This document shows, one piece after another, positions 1 to 6,299 of a DNA stretch of 6,784 nt. Numbering within the stretch: the first letter of the stretch is position 1; each line of letters starts with the position of its first letter. Position numbers and translations under genes: made by a program. Under the pieces are notes generated by a model that saw nothing but the letters and a program-made list of their open reading frames with translations, made no database searches and was not told the origin of the DNA. Origin of the DNA: an uncultured Bacilli bacterium. GTDB taxonomy: Bacteria > Bacillota_I > Bacilli_A > ML615J-28 > CAG-313. The stretch lies in NCBI GenBank assembly GCA_947627685.1, contig CANQWZ010000068.1, positions 1 through 6,784 of the forward strand, written 5' to 3'.

Positions 1-111
1 ATAAAAGCTCCTTCTAAAGATGATGCATATTTCGCAGGGTGGGTTTGTGAAGATGTAGTAGCCAAAGAAGGTATGGAAGTAAAATCGGATATGGCATTTA
101 CACCTAAATAT
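1..111 (+). other. C-terminal part of an InlB B-repeat-like (Flg_new) domain
   Basis: Codons 10-37 read as an aromatic-x-G-W core followed by a short charged turn and a terminal strand ending in P-K-Y. This is the usual second half of a Listeria-Bacteroides repeat, where G-W-Y ... L-x-A-x-[WY] is typical. The two complete copies in the downstream genes end the same way (V-A-K-Y and V-A-K-F). The first half is outside the window. Confidence 0.6.
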
Positions 112-2115
112 ATTACCGAAGCAAGCTTTAATGGCACTTGGTCTTCAGATCGTGGTGATTGGTTCATTATCGAAGATGGTACTGTAATCACAGGCCAAAT
201 TTCTGTTGGTATGGGCCAAGATAATGAATTTGCTTTTAGTTTTGATAGCACAACTGGAAAATTATCATATAATGTAACCTCAGTTGAAACTTACCATTTT
301 GAATTTAGTGAAGATAGTATCGTTTTTGTTCATCACTATTGGGATGACATGGAAGAAGATTTCATAGATGATTCAATTGTTGCAAGTCAAAGAAAAGATA
401 CTGGTTACGAAGGCACATATCTTTATGATAAAAATAGCATGATTGTAGTTATTCAAGGTGGTGTAGTTGTAGGTTATGGTACTTCATTAACTAAATATGG
501 TATTATTAAAGCCGAAGGTGAAGCACTTAAAATGGTATATAGTACTAATTACTCTAGTGTTGAAGTAGATATCGCTTTTGATGAAAAAGGCAACTTACTT
601 GCTAATGGAAAAGTTTACTTAAAAAATGCAGAAGAACCCGTTCATTTACATGAAGCAGAAGATTCATCAAATAATCCAAGCATTTATATTTATAACGTTG
701 CAGATGAAGTAGTTACAGTTGTTTATGATGATGACAAAGTATATTATGCTTCATTTGAAGGTGAAATTGAAGTAGATACAATTATGACTTTTAGTTATAA
801 TGATAAAGAAATAGAAGTTAAAATCGTTGCACATAGTTCAAATGGTTGGGAATATTCTTACGTTTTCGCAGGAGCAGAAAAAGGCTCATATACATTTGAA
901 AGTAAAAAATTAGTACTTGATGGCTTTGGCAGTGGTACTCTTGATGGCAAAGAAATTACGTACACAGTAAATGGTGCCGGTGTTGTTATCGTTGATGGTA
1001 AAGCTTATAAGCTAGATAAAGATGCTATGAGTTTTGAAGAAGTAACTAAAGATAATGTTAATACTGGTAAATATGTAAATATTAATTCTTCATACCAAAC
1101 AATCGAATTTGATGGTTTTGGTGGTGTTACTGTTCATAATTCTTCGTATGTTTATTTAGGTAAATACACTTTATCAACAGGTAAAGTTACTATTAGTAAT
1201 ACTACAAGCGTATTTGATGGTGAATGGACATTTGAAGACGAAACTAAAGTATTAGTAAAAGGTACATACGTATATGTAGTTGAAGGTGCACAATTAGTAG
1301 ATCATCGTGAAGAATTAAATGGTACATATGGTGATAATGGTGAAATTGTTGTTATAACTGGTCAAATTACCGTTAGTGGTGAAACTTATAAATTAACTTA
1401 TAATTATAATGGCACTGTAGCAACTTATGAAGCACCAAATACTAATAATGAACTTTTAAAAAATGTTGTTACTATTTCTAAGACAGCAGAAGGTAAACTT
1501 TTAGTTAAAACCGATTATACCGATTTTGATGAAGATGGTGGAGTTATAGTAACTGAAACAAAATCAGTAGAATATGCACCACATGAAACAGTATTAGATG
1601 GTTATCAAGGTACTTGGAAAGGTACTACTAAGCAATTATCAGGTGAACAAGTATTTGTTTTTGATGGCAATGGTAAAGTAACTTGGAATGATAATGAAGC
1701 TACTACATATACAGTTAAAAGTGGTGTATTAAGTTTTGAGTGTGGTGGATATAAATTTAATATCAAAGGTGATCCTAAATCTGGTAACTTAAGTGTTGCA
1801 TGGTCTTATGATTATGAAGATAAAGATGACTTTACAATTACTAAAGAAGCAGAACTTGCAACAGGTGATGGTTATCAAGGTACTTGGAAAGGTAATGCTT
1901 TAAATGGTGAACAAGTATTTGTTTTAAATGGTGATGGTACTGGTACATATAATAATATTCCAATTACTTATGAAGTAAAAGGTGATACAGTAGAATTTGA
2001 ACTTGCATATGAAACTTACACATTAACAGGTGATCCTACAACTGGCAAACTTAGTGCTAGTTACACAGTTGATGGTATGGATGGCCCTACATTTGATGTA
2101 ACAAAAGCCGCATAA
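1..2115 (+). CDS. 5'-truncated modular surface protein: InlB B-repeat end plus tandem G-T-W beta modules
   Basis: The reading frame is open from the first base to TAA at 2113-2115, giving 704 codons. The ATG at 73 is internal: the codons before it (YFAGWVCEDVVAKEGMEV...) form the C-terminal half of an InlB B-repeat-like fold (pattern F-x-G-W ... t-x-x-x-Y), so the true start lies upstream of the window. After it come about seven beta-rich modules beginning near 127, 403, 883, 1063, 1315, 1597 and 1867. Each opens with G-T-[WY], G-S-Y or G-K-Y, and most then carry a hydrophobic strand and F/L-[DN]-G-x-G. No catalytic motif, membrane segment or LPXTG-type anchor is seen; the protein simply ends ...FDVTKAA. 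Anchoring, if any, must be at the unseen N-terminus, probably as a lipoprotein like its two downstream paralogs (inference). A role as a secreted or surface-displayed protein is likely; the ligand is unknown. InlB B-repeats are known as surface-protein modules of Firmicutes and Bacteroidetes. Confidence 0.88.
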   Translation: MKAPSKDDAYFAGWVCEDVVAKEGMEVKSDMAFTPKYITEASFNGTWSSDRGDWFIIEDGTVITGQISVGMGQDNEFAFSFDSTTGKLSYNVTSVETYHFEFSEDSIVFVHHYWDDMEEDFIDDSIVASQRKDTGYEGTYLYDKNSMIVVIQGGVVVGYGTSLTKYGIIKAEGEALKMVYSTNYSSVEVDIAFDEKGNLLANGKVYLKNAEEPVHLHEAEDSSNNPSIYIYNVADEVVTVVYDDDKVYYASFEGEIEVDTIMTFSYNDKEIEVKIVAHSSNGWEYSYVFAGAEKGSYTFESKKLVLDGFGSGTLDGKEITYTVNGAGVVIVDGKAYKLDKDAMSFEEVTKDNVNTGKYVNINSSYQTIEFDGFGGVTVHNSSYVYLGKYTLSTGKVTISNTTSVFDGEWTFEDETKVLVKGTYVYVVEGAQLVDHREELNGTYGDNGEIVVITGQITVSGETYKLTYNYNGTVATYEAPNTNNELLKNVVTISKTAEGKLLVKTDYTDFDEDGGVIVTETKSVEYAPHETVLDGYQGTWKGTTKQLSGEQVFVFDGNGKVTWNDNEATTYTVKSGVLSFECGGYKFNIKGDPKSGNLSVAWSYDYEDKDDFTITKEAELATGDGYQGTWKGNALNGEQVFVLNGDGTGTYNNIPITYEVKGDTVEFELAYETYTLTGDPTTGKLSASYTVDGMDGPTFDVTKAA
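127..2112 (+). repeat. Array of about seven G-T-W/Y beta modules
   Basis: Module openings seen in the translation are FNGTW (127), GYEGTY (403), KGSY (883), TGKY (1063), LNGTY (1315), GYQGTW (1600) and GYQGTW (1870). Spacing is about 180-280 bp, except for a 480-bp interval at 403-883 that may hide a more degenerate copy near 685. Each module is rich in alternating hydrophobic and polar residues, glycine turns and V/Y/T, as in small antiparallel beta sandwiches or lipocalin-like sheets. I do not recognise a named family with certainty. Similar modules make up the C-terminal half of the next gene. Confidence 0.6.
1597..2112 (+). repeat. Recent tandem duplication of the last module (two copies of about 90 residues)
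   Basis: Copy A starts at 1597 and copy B at 1867, an offset of 270 bp (90 codons). Positions 1597-1624 and 1867-1894 are identical over 28 bp and encode DGYQGTWKG. A second block of 20 identical bases occurs at 1642-1661 and 1906-1925 (offset 264, so a two-codon indel lies between), encoding GEQVFV. A GDP-[KT]-[ST]-G motif also recurs in both. The remainder has diverged, with a longer acidic insertion in copy A (DYEDKDD). Confidence 0.85.
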
Positions 2116-2123
2116 GTTATAAT
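2093..2123 (+). promoter_or_regulatory. Possible promoter for the lipoprotein gene at 2255
   Basis: A perfect TATAAT lies at 2118-2123, just past the stop codon of the upstream gene. A partial -35 element, TTGATG, lies at 2093-2098 with a 19-bp spacer, longer than the usual 17. If used, transcription would start near 2130 and give a leader of about 125 nt containing the hairpins described below. In DNA this AT-rich, TATAAT matches arise by chance, so the call is weak. It is listed because it is the best candidate in the gap. Confidence 0.3.
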
Positions 2124-2157
2124 AGGTAATGTCTTTAAAGTAATTTAATTAGTTTAT

Positions 2158-2230
2158 ATAAGCAAAGCTTATGAGTTTACCTCTTATAAGTTAAAGCAAT
2201 AAGGGGAACATTTGTTCCCTTTATTTTATT
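2158..2230 (+). promoter_or_regulatory. Attenuator-like set of mutually exclusive stem pairings
   Basis: Four pairings can be drawn, each sharing bases with the next. ATAAGC 2158-2163 pairs with GCTTAT 2167-2172. CTTATGAG 2168-2175 pairs with 2181-2190, with a TT bulge. CCTCTTAT 2180-2187 pairs with ATAAGGGG 2199-2206 (8 bp, one G-U, 11-nt loop). The terminator stem pairs 2198-2209 with 2214-2225. The third pairing would remove the 5' arm of the terminator, as an antiterminator does. The arrangement is visible in the sequence; regulation is inference. Short AT-rich pairings can be fortuitous. No known riboswitch or T-box signature was recognised. Confidence 0.3.
2198..2230 (+). terminator. 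Rho-independent terminator hairpin between the first and second genes
   Basis: AATAAGGGGAAC (2198-2209) pairs with GTTCCCTTTATT (2214-2225): 12 bp with a single G-U pair around a four-base loop (ATTT). A T-rich tail continues to 2230. The three G-C pairs plus the closing C-G, followed by the T-rich run, are typical of an intrinsic terminator. It lies 83 bp after the upstream stop and ends 24 bp before the downstream TTG start. Confidence 0.8.
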
Positions 2231-2240
2231 GTCTAGAAAA

Positions 2241-2247
2241 GAAGGAG
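2241..2247 (+). promoter_or_regulatory. Ribosome binding site supporting a TTG start
   Basis: GAAGGAG lies seven bases before TTG at 2255. Its strength and ideal spacing, together with the complete signal peptide that begins exactly there, decide the start. No in-frame ATG occurs until residue 14, inside the hydrophobic signal core. Confidence 0.85.
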
Positions 2248-2254
2248 TAGTAAA

Positions 2255-2326
2255 TTGAAGAAAAAATACATCTTAATAATATCCGTTATTGTAATGATTT
2301 TTAGTGGCCTATTTCTTTCAGGTTGT
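2255..2326 (+). other. Lipoprotein (signal peptidase II) signal peptide and lipidated cysteine
   Basis: The peptide has a positive n-region (MKKKY), a hydrophobic core IILISV-type run to residue 20, and the lipobox L21-S22-G23-C24, which matches the consensus [LVI]-[ASTVI]-[GAS]-C. Cleavage is expected before Cys24. A second cysteine follows at residue 27 (G-C-K-S-C-K). Confidence 0.9.
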
Positions 2327-5300
2327 AAAAGTTGTAAACCCGATCAACCTGTTAAAGAACCCACCTATTATTATGTAACCTTTGATGAAAATAATGGCAA
2401 AACTTCCATGGTAAGAGTTGAAGAAGGTAAAACGGTAGCAAAACCAAGTGATCCCATCAAAGAAGGATATGATTTCTTATATTGGTCCTATAATGATCAA
2501 GAATTTAATTTTTCAACCCCTATTGAAAATAATATTACTTTAGTTGCTAAATACGAAGAAGAAGCAGCAAAAAAAACAACAAGAATTGTTTGGAATGAAG
2601 ATGAAGCTGTTGAATATCTTTTTGATGGTAGCATTCCTAGAGTTGTTGAAGTAGGAAGTGTAGTTAAATTTAAATTAAAAGTATCACCTTATTATGAAGG
2701 TGAGGTAAAGGTTTTAGTAAACGAAAAAGTAATCAATAAAGATAGTAATGAATATTATTCATTTATCGCTGAAGATCTAGTTTCTACTAGTGTTGATATT
2801 GATGGTTTAACTAAACAAGATGAGAAAATTAAAGGTTTAGGTACTATAGATAGTCCTTATCAAATTTATAATGAAAGTCAATTTAAAGTTTTTGCCGATA
2901 GAGTAAATTCTTTAAATGATACTAAATATAATAGTAGTTATTTTGTTCTTGAAAATGATCTTGATTTTAATAACTTTACACTTGATGTTATTGGTACAGA
3001 ATTAAATTATAATCACTTTAGTGGCTCTTTTGATGGTCAGAATCATAAAATAAGTAATTTTGTGATTGAATCTAATGTGGGGATGTATGGCCTTTTTGGT
3101 TATGTAGTTACAGGTGAAATTAGTAATTTAGTGATTGAAAATGATTTAGTGATTGATCCTAACAACGATAGTTATAACATTATTGGTGGTCTTGTTGCCT
3201 ATAATATTGCTTCCGATATTGTTAATTGTAAGTTCAATGGTTCAATTACTGTTAATAATAATTTGGCAATGTCGGCGCAAGTTTATGTTGGTGGTCTTGT
3301 TGGTTACATGCAAAGTTATAGTGATACGGGCCTTGCTACCTTAAGTTATGGAAGTTGTTCTGGGGAAATTAACTTAGCTGGTGATATGGAAACAAATAGT
3401 TGTGGTGGTCTTGTAGGAGTAATTTATGGAGCCGAAGAAGCATATCCTGCTTTTATTTATAATAGTGTCTTTGAAGGTAGTATTAGCGGAAAAGTTCTTG
3501 CTAGTGGTGGTATCGTAGGTACACTTAGAATGTATTCATCGATAGCAAATTGTTATACTAAAGGCACCATAAGTGCAAGTAGTGTAGCACGTAACACGGC
3601 AGCTGGAGCTCTTTGTGGTATCGCTGAAAACGAAACGGCCGTTGCTTATTCTTTTTCAAATGCAACACTTGCCTCAAGTAATCCTAATAATCAAGCCTAT
3701 ATTATTGGAACACTAGTTGGTGCAAGTTATGATTTAGGTAACAATGATATTGATACGCAAAAAGTTTTAATCCTTAATAGTTACTATAGTCAAAATAGCC
3801 TTGTTGAGGAAAATAATCAGCAATATAATTTAGAAAATTATCAAGATATCATGGCTTTATTAAAATGGCAACCAAATGATTGGCATAACGACTTAACCCC
3901 TAATTTTGAAGAAGGGGAAAAGGCATCATTTGTGGTTAATTTTTCCTTTGGTAAAAATGTTACTAATGAGGCTCTTGATGGCTCTTTACTTACACAATCA
4001 ATTGATCAAGTAACCATAAATGATTTATATTTACCACTTTACTGGGTATATAATGGCTCGGGTATGAATACTTTCGTGGCTGATGATGGTAGTATTTCTT
4101 ATGGTTTTTTCTTAGATGAAGCAAGAACAATTAGAGTGCCTTCATCATTCTTATTATGTCAAAATACAACTATTTATGTTGGGTTTGCTGACTACAGTGA
4201 AGTTGTTGGTGAATATTATGTTTTATTAAAAGATCAACAAATTAAGTTAACTTTTGAAGCAAATGGTAGAATGGTAATGCTTTATGATGGTAAAGTTTCC
4301 AACTATATGTACGTTTATGATGGTAGTAAAGTATTAATTAAAGATGGCTATTTTGCGTTTATTGAATACCCTGAACTTGCTGAAAACAATGATTTATATG
4401 TTGATTATTACGCAACAGTTAAAAATAATAATTTAATAATTTATAATAATGAATTTTTCCCTGTAAATGAATATGAAATAATTGCTAATAAATATAATTT
4501 AGCGATGGGTATTTGGTATGATCCTGATGATAGAATTTATACTTTCTTAAGCGATGGTACAGGTAATATTGATGGCGTATCGACCTTTAGTTATGAATGT
4601 AGTGGTAATGAAGTGAAATTATCAATTGGTAATGAGGTTATTGTAGCTACTATTAATGGTAGTATAATGGAAGCAACTGATGGTTTTATCCTTTCAATTA
4701 CTAAATTTGATGATTATCGTGGTGTTTGGGAAAGTGAATTTAGCAACCCTGATACGATTGAATTTGATGATAAAGGTAAGGTTGTTTATCAAAATAAAAC
4801 TTATCAATATACCCTAAATGATGATAACACTTTAACTTTTGATGAATATACTGCTTATTTTAATGAAAATGATTTATTAGTATTAAGAAATAATGAAAAT
4901 GAAAAAATATTCGGTCAAAAAGGTAGTTTTATTGGTACTTGGATGGATACTTTTTTAAACTACTGGCTTGTGCTTGAAGGTATTAACAAATACGGTTATG
5001 GCTATGGTTATGATTCCAATGGTTTTGATTTAACATATAGTCTTGTTGGTAATGATAATATTAATTTATATTATCGTAATAGTCTATATGGTTATGGCTT
5101 CTTTGTAATAGGTAATATTGATGATATTGAAATGGAAATATTTGAACTTGCCATTTATACGCCATCAAGAGGTATGATTGTTGATGACTATAGTGCTTGT
5201 TATATCGATTCCTTATATGGTACATGGCATGGCGAAGATGGAATGACCGTTACTTTTAATGGTCTTGGTGCTTATGATATATCTAAAATGCTTACTGAAT

Positions 5301-6283
5301 ATCAAAGTATGTGGGAAGCACAAGGTTTTGTAACTATTGAAGAAGCTGGTAATACGGTAAGATCTAGATATAGTTTTGATCGTCAAAGTGGCACTGGCCG
5401 TTTTGAATATAAAGATGTAACATATCAAGTTACTAAAACAACCGATGGTTTAATTATCAATAATAAAAGTTTTAAAGCCCCTGATGAACTTAGTCAATAT
5501 CAATACCAATTTGATGATGTGATTATTAGTTTCAATGGTAAATCAAAAGTTGGTTTAGGTAAAGTAAGTTTTAAGGATCGTTTAAAAACAATAGAATATC
5601 GTTATGAAATTAATGATAATAAGGTAAATATTTATAGTGATACTACTCTTGTTTATGTCTTGACTATTAGTCCTAATAAATATGAACTATTAGAAGTTGC
5701 TACATCTAAAACCCATGATTTAGGTTTATATCATGTTTTAATTAATTATCATTATGTTTTATCAAGTCAGTCAGAATTAATTTTTGATCACTATTTTGAT
5801 ATTACAGGTGTTACTACGGCTACTTTAATGACCGAAAGTGGATCTGAATTAGTAGATGTAAGATACATTGATGAAAATTATGTTGCTTTATATTATAATG
5901 GTACTTTCTTATACTATGTTTATTACTTAGATGAATCATGTGCTACGATTTGCGATTATAACCTTAATCCCCTTAGTGTTATTGCGATAAGTGATGAATT
6001 AAGAGGTAAATGGTTAGCAGATGATGGTAATATGATAGTATTTTCAGGTATCTCAAAGGCTAGTGCTTATGGACGTGCAAGTTGTGATATGAGTCAAACT
6101 GATGAAGTTGAAAGTTATGTGGCTGTATATTATTATGAAGCTCAAAATGATTATTTTGTAATATATGATTTAGTTAATAATGTTGAAATTGAGAAATATT
6201 ATGTCTATACAACTTATCATGATGATGCTATCGCATATCACCTTGGTGATAAAACGATTTATGTAGTAGCTATTAAAGATTAG
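2255..6283 (+). CDS. Large modular surface lipoprotein: InlB B-repeat, GLUG beta-helix, G-T-W modules
   Basis: This 1342-residue protein starts at TTG with a strong ribosome binding site and ends at TAG. Residues 1-23 are a lipoprotein signal peptide (KKK, hydrophobic core, lipobox L21-S-G-C24), so Lgt/Lsp processing would tether Cys24 to the outer face of the membrane. Residues 38-100 form an InlB B-repeat (GYDFLYWSYN ... ITLVAKY). Residues 107-190 are a small beta linker. Residues 196-218 (GTIDSPYQIYNESQFKVFADRVN) are the header usual before GLUG repeats. Residues 228-545 form a GLUG-type beta-helix. Residues 556-648 are a diverged domain whose end resembles a B-repeat (FFLDEARTI ... TIYVGF). 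Residues 651-1341 are about eight beta modules of the type seen in the gene upstream. No protease or glycosidase active-site motif was seen. GLUG and B-repeat domains are known from bacterial surface proteins; adhesion or matrix interaction is inference. The C-terminus has no sorting signal. Confidence 0.93.
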   Translation: MKKKYILIISVIVMIFSGLFLSGCKSCKPDQPVKEPTYYYVTFDENNGKTSMVRVEEGKTVAKPSDPIKEGYDFLYWSYNDQEFNFSTPIENNITLVAKYEEEAAKKTTRIVWNEDEAVEYLFDGSIPRVVEVGSVVKFKLKVSPYYEGEVKVLVNEKVINKDSNEYYSFIAEDLVSTSVDIDGLTKQDEKIKGLGTIDSPYQIYNESQFKVFADRVNSLNDTKYNSSYFVLENDLDFNNFTLDVIGTELNYNHFSGSFDGQNHKISNFVIESNVGMYGLFGYVVTGEISNLVIENDLVIDPNNDSYNIIGGLVAYNIASDIVNCKFNGSITVNNNLAMSAQVYVGGLVGYMQSYSDTGLATLSYGSCSGEINLAGDMETNSCGGLVGVIYGAEEAYPAFIYNSVFEGSISGKVLASGGIVGTLRMYSSIANCYTKGTISASSVARNTAAGALCGIAENETAVAYSFSNATLASSNPNNQAYIIGTLVGASYDLGNNDIDTQKVLILNSYYSQNSLVEENNQQYNLENYQDIMALLKWQPNDWHNDLTPNFEEGEKASFVVNFSFGKNVTNEALDGSLLTQSIDQVTINDLYLPLYWVYNGSGMNTFVADDGSISYGFFLDEARTIRVPSSFLLCQNTTIYVGFADYSEVVGEYYVLLKDQQIKLTFEANGRMVMLYDGKVSNYMYVYDGSKVLIKDGYFAFIEYPELAENNDLYVDYYATVKNNNLIIYNNEFFPVNEYEIIANKYNLAMGIWYDPDDRIYTFLSDGTGNIDGVSTFSYECSGNEVKLSIGNEVIVATINGSIMEATDGFILSITKFDDYRGVWESEFSNPDTIEFDDKGKVVYQNKTYQYTLNDDNTLTFDEYTAYFNENDLLVLRNNENEKIFGQKGSFIGTWMDTFLNYWLVLEGINKYGYGYGYDSNGFDLTYSLVGNDNINLYYRNSLYGYGFFVIGNIDDIEMEIFELAIYTPSRGMIVDDYSACYIDSLYGTWHGEDGMTVTFNGLGAYDISKMLTEYQSMWEAQGFVTIEEAGNTVRSRYSFDRQSGTGRFEYKDVTYQVTKTTDGLIINNKSFKAPDELSQYQYQFDDVIISFNGKSKVGLGKVSFKDRLKTIEYRYEINDNKVNIYSDTTLVYVLTISPNKYELLEVATSKTHDLGLYHVLINYHYVLSSQSELIFDHYFDITGVTTATLMTESGSELVDVRYIDENYVALYYNGTFLYYVYYLDESCATICDYNLNPLSVIAISDELRGKWLADDGNMIVFSGISKASAYGRASCDMSQTDEVESYVAVYYYEAQNDYFVIYDLVNNVEIEKYYVYTTYHDDAIAYHLGDKTIYVVAIKD
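2366..2554 (+). other. InlB B-repeat-like domain (residues 38-100)
   Basis: The segment reads YYYVTFDENNGK ... VEEGKTVAKPSDPIKEGYDF, then L-Y-W and a closing NNITLVAKY. This is the canonical order of a Listeria-Bacteroides repeat: a V-x-F-[DN]-x-N-G strand, an x-G-x-x-v-x-x-P turn, G-Y-x-F-x-x-W, and a final hydrophobic strand ending A-K-[WY]. Confidence 0.85.
2840..3889 (+). repeat. GLUG-type beta-helix with about seven G-G-L-V-G turns
   Basis: After the header at residues 196-218 and the strand pair YFVLENDLDF/GSFDGQNHKISNF, glycine-rich turns recur at residues 279 (GLFGYV), 311 (GGLVAYN), 346 (GGLVGYM), 384 (GGLVGVI), 418 (GGIVGTL), 451 (GALCGIA) and 485 (GTLVGAS). Steps are 32-38 residues, mostly 33-35. 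Between turns a rung of the type I-x-N-[CS]-x-x-x-G-[ST]-I recurs (near 322, 401 and 430). This matches the GLUG motif family described in Streptococcus IgA peptidases and other surface proteins. The peptidase domain itself is absent here. Confidence 0.82.
4205..6277 (+). repeat. C-terminal array of about eight G-[TVIK]-W/Y beta modules
   Basis: Module openings are at residues 651 (VGEYYV), 749 (LAMGIWYD), 821 (YRGVWES), 892 (FIGTWMD), 987 (LYGTWHG), about 1076 (divergent, DDVIISFNGKSKVG), about 1154 (very divergent) and 1249 (LRGKWLADDG). Most then carry a strand ending F-[DNS]-x-x-G or F-x-G, for example TIEFDDKGKVVY, MTVTFNGLGAYD and MIVFSGISKA. The pattern mirrors the modules of the gene upstream, which supports common descent. 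Boundaries are approximate because divergence is high. Confidence 0.6.
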
Positions 6284-6287
6284 GAGG
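6282..6287 (+). promoter_or_regulatory. Ribosome binding site overlapping the upstream stop codon
   Basis: AGGAGG begins inside the TAG stop (6281-6283) of the preceding gene and lies 12 bases before ATG at 6300. The spacing is somewhat long but no closer in-frame start exists. With a 16-bp intergenic gap and no promoter or terminator, the two genes are probably co-transcribed and may be translationally coupled. Confidence 0.8.
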
Positions 6288-6299
6288 AAGCAAAAATTA

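Larger units (their letters stand above)
2116..2254 (+). other. Intergenic region between the first and second genes
   Basis: This 139-bp gap holds a TATAAT box next to the upstream stop, an AT-rich stretch, several short overlapping stems, the terminator hairpin and the ribosome binding site of the next gene. I see no RNA gene or conserved coding frame. It is the only intergenic stretch over 20 bp in the window. Confidence 0.7.

Noticed and set aside
73..75. ATG at 73 as the start of the first gene
   Set aside because: No ribosome binding site precedes it and the open frame upstream encodes the F-x-G-W core of the same B-repeat domain, so the gene starts before the window.
2212..2250. A 12-codon leader peptide: AAGGGG at 2201-2206, TTG at 2212, stop TAG at 2248
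   Set aside because: The purine run is more simply the 5' arm of the terminator hairpin, and the peptide has no run of regulatory codons. It is noted because its stop overlaps the next gene's ribosome binding region, but it is not supported as a gene.
3153..3344. 63-codon + strand open frame with a hydrophobic product
   Set aside because: It lies wholly inside the beta-helix region of the large lipoprotein in another frame. Its L/I/V-rich composition is what AT-rich GTT/ATT-type codons give when shifted. No ribosome binding site was seen.
5213..5428. 71-codon - strand open frame
   Set aside because: It is antisense to a well-supported coding region, has no recognisable domain, and is expected by chance given the codon bias of the + strand gene.
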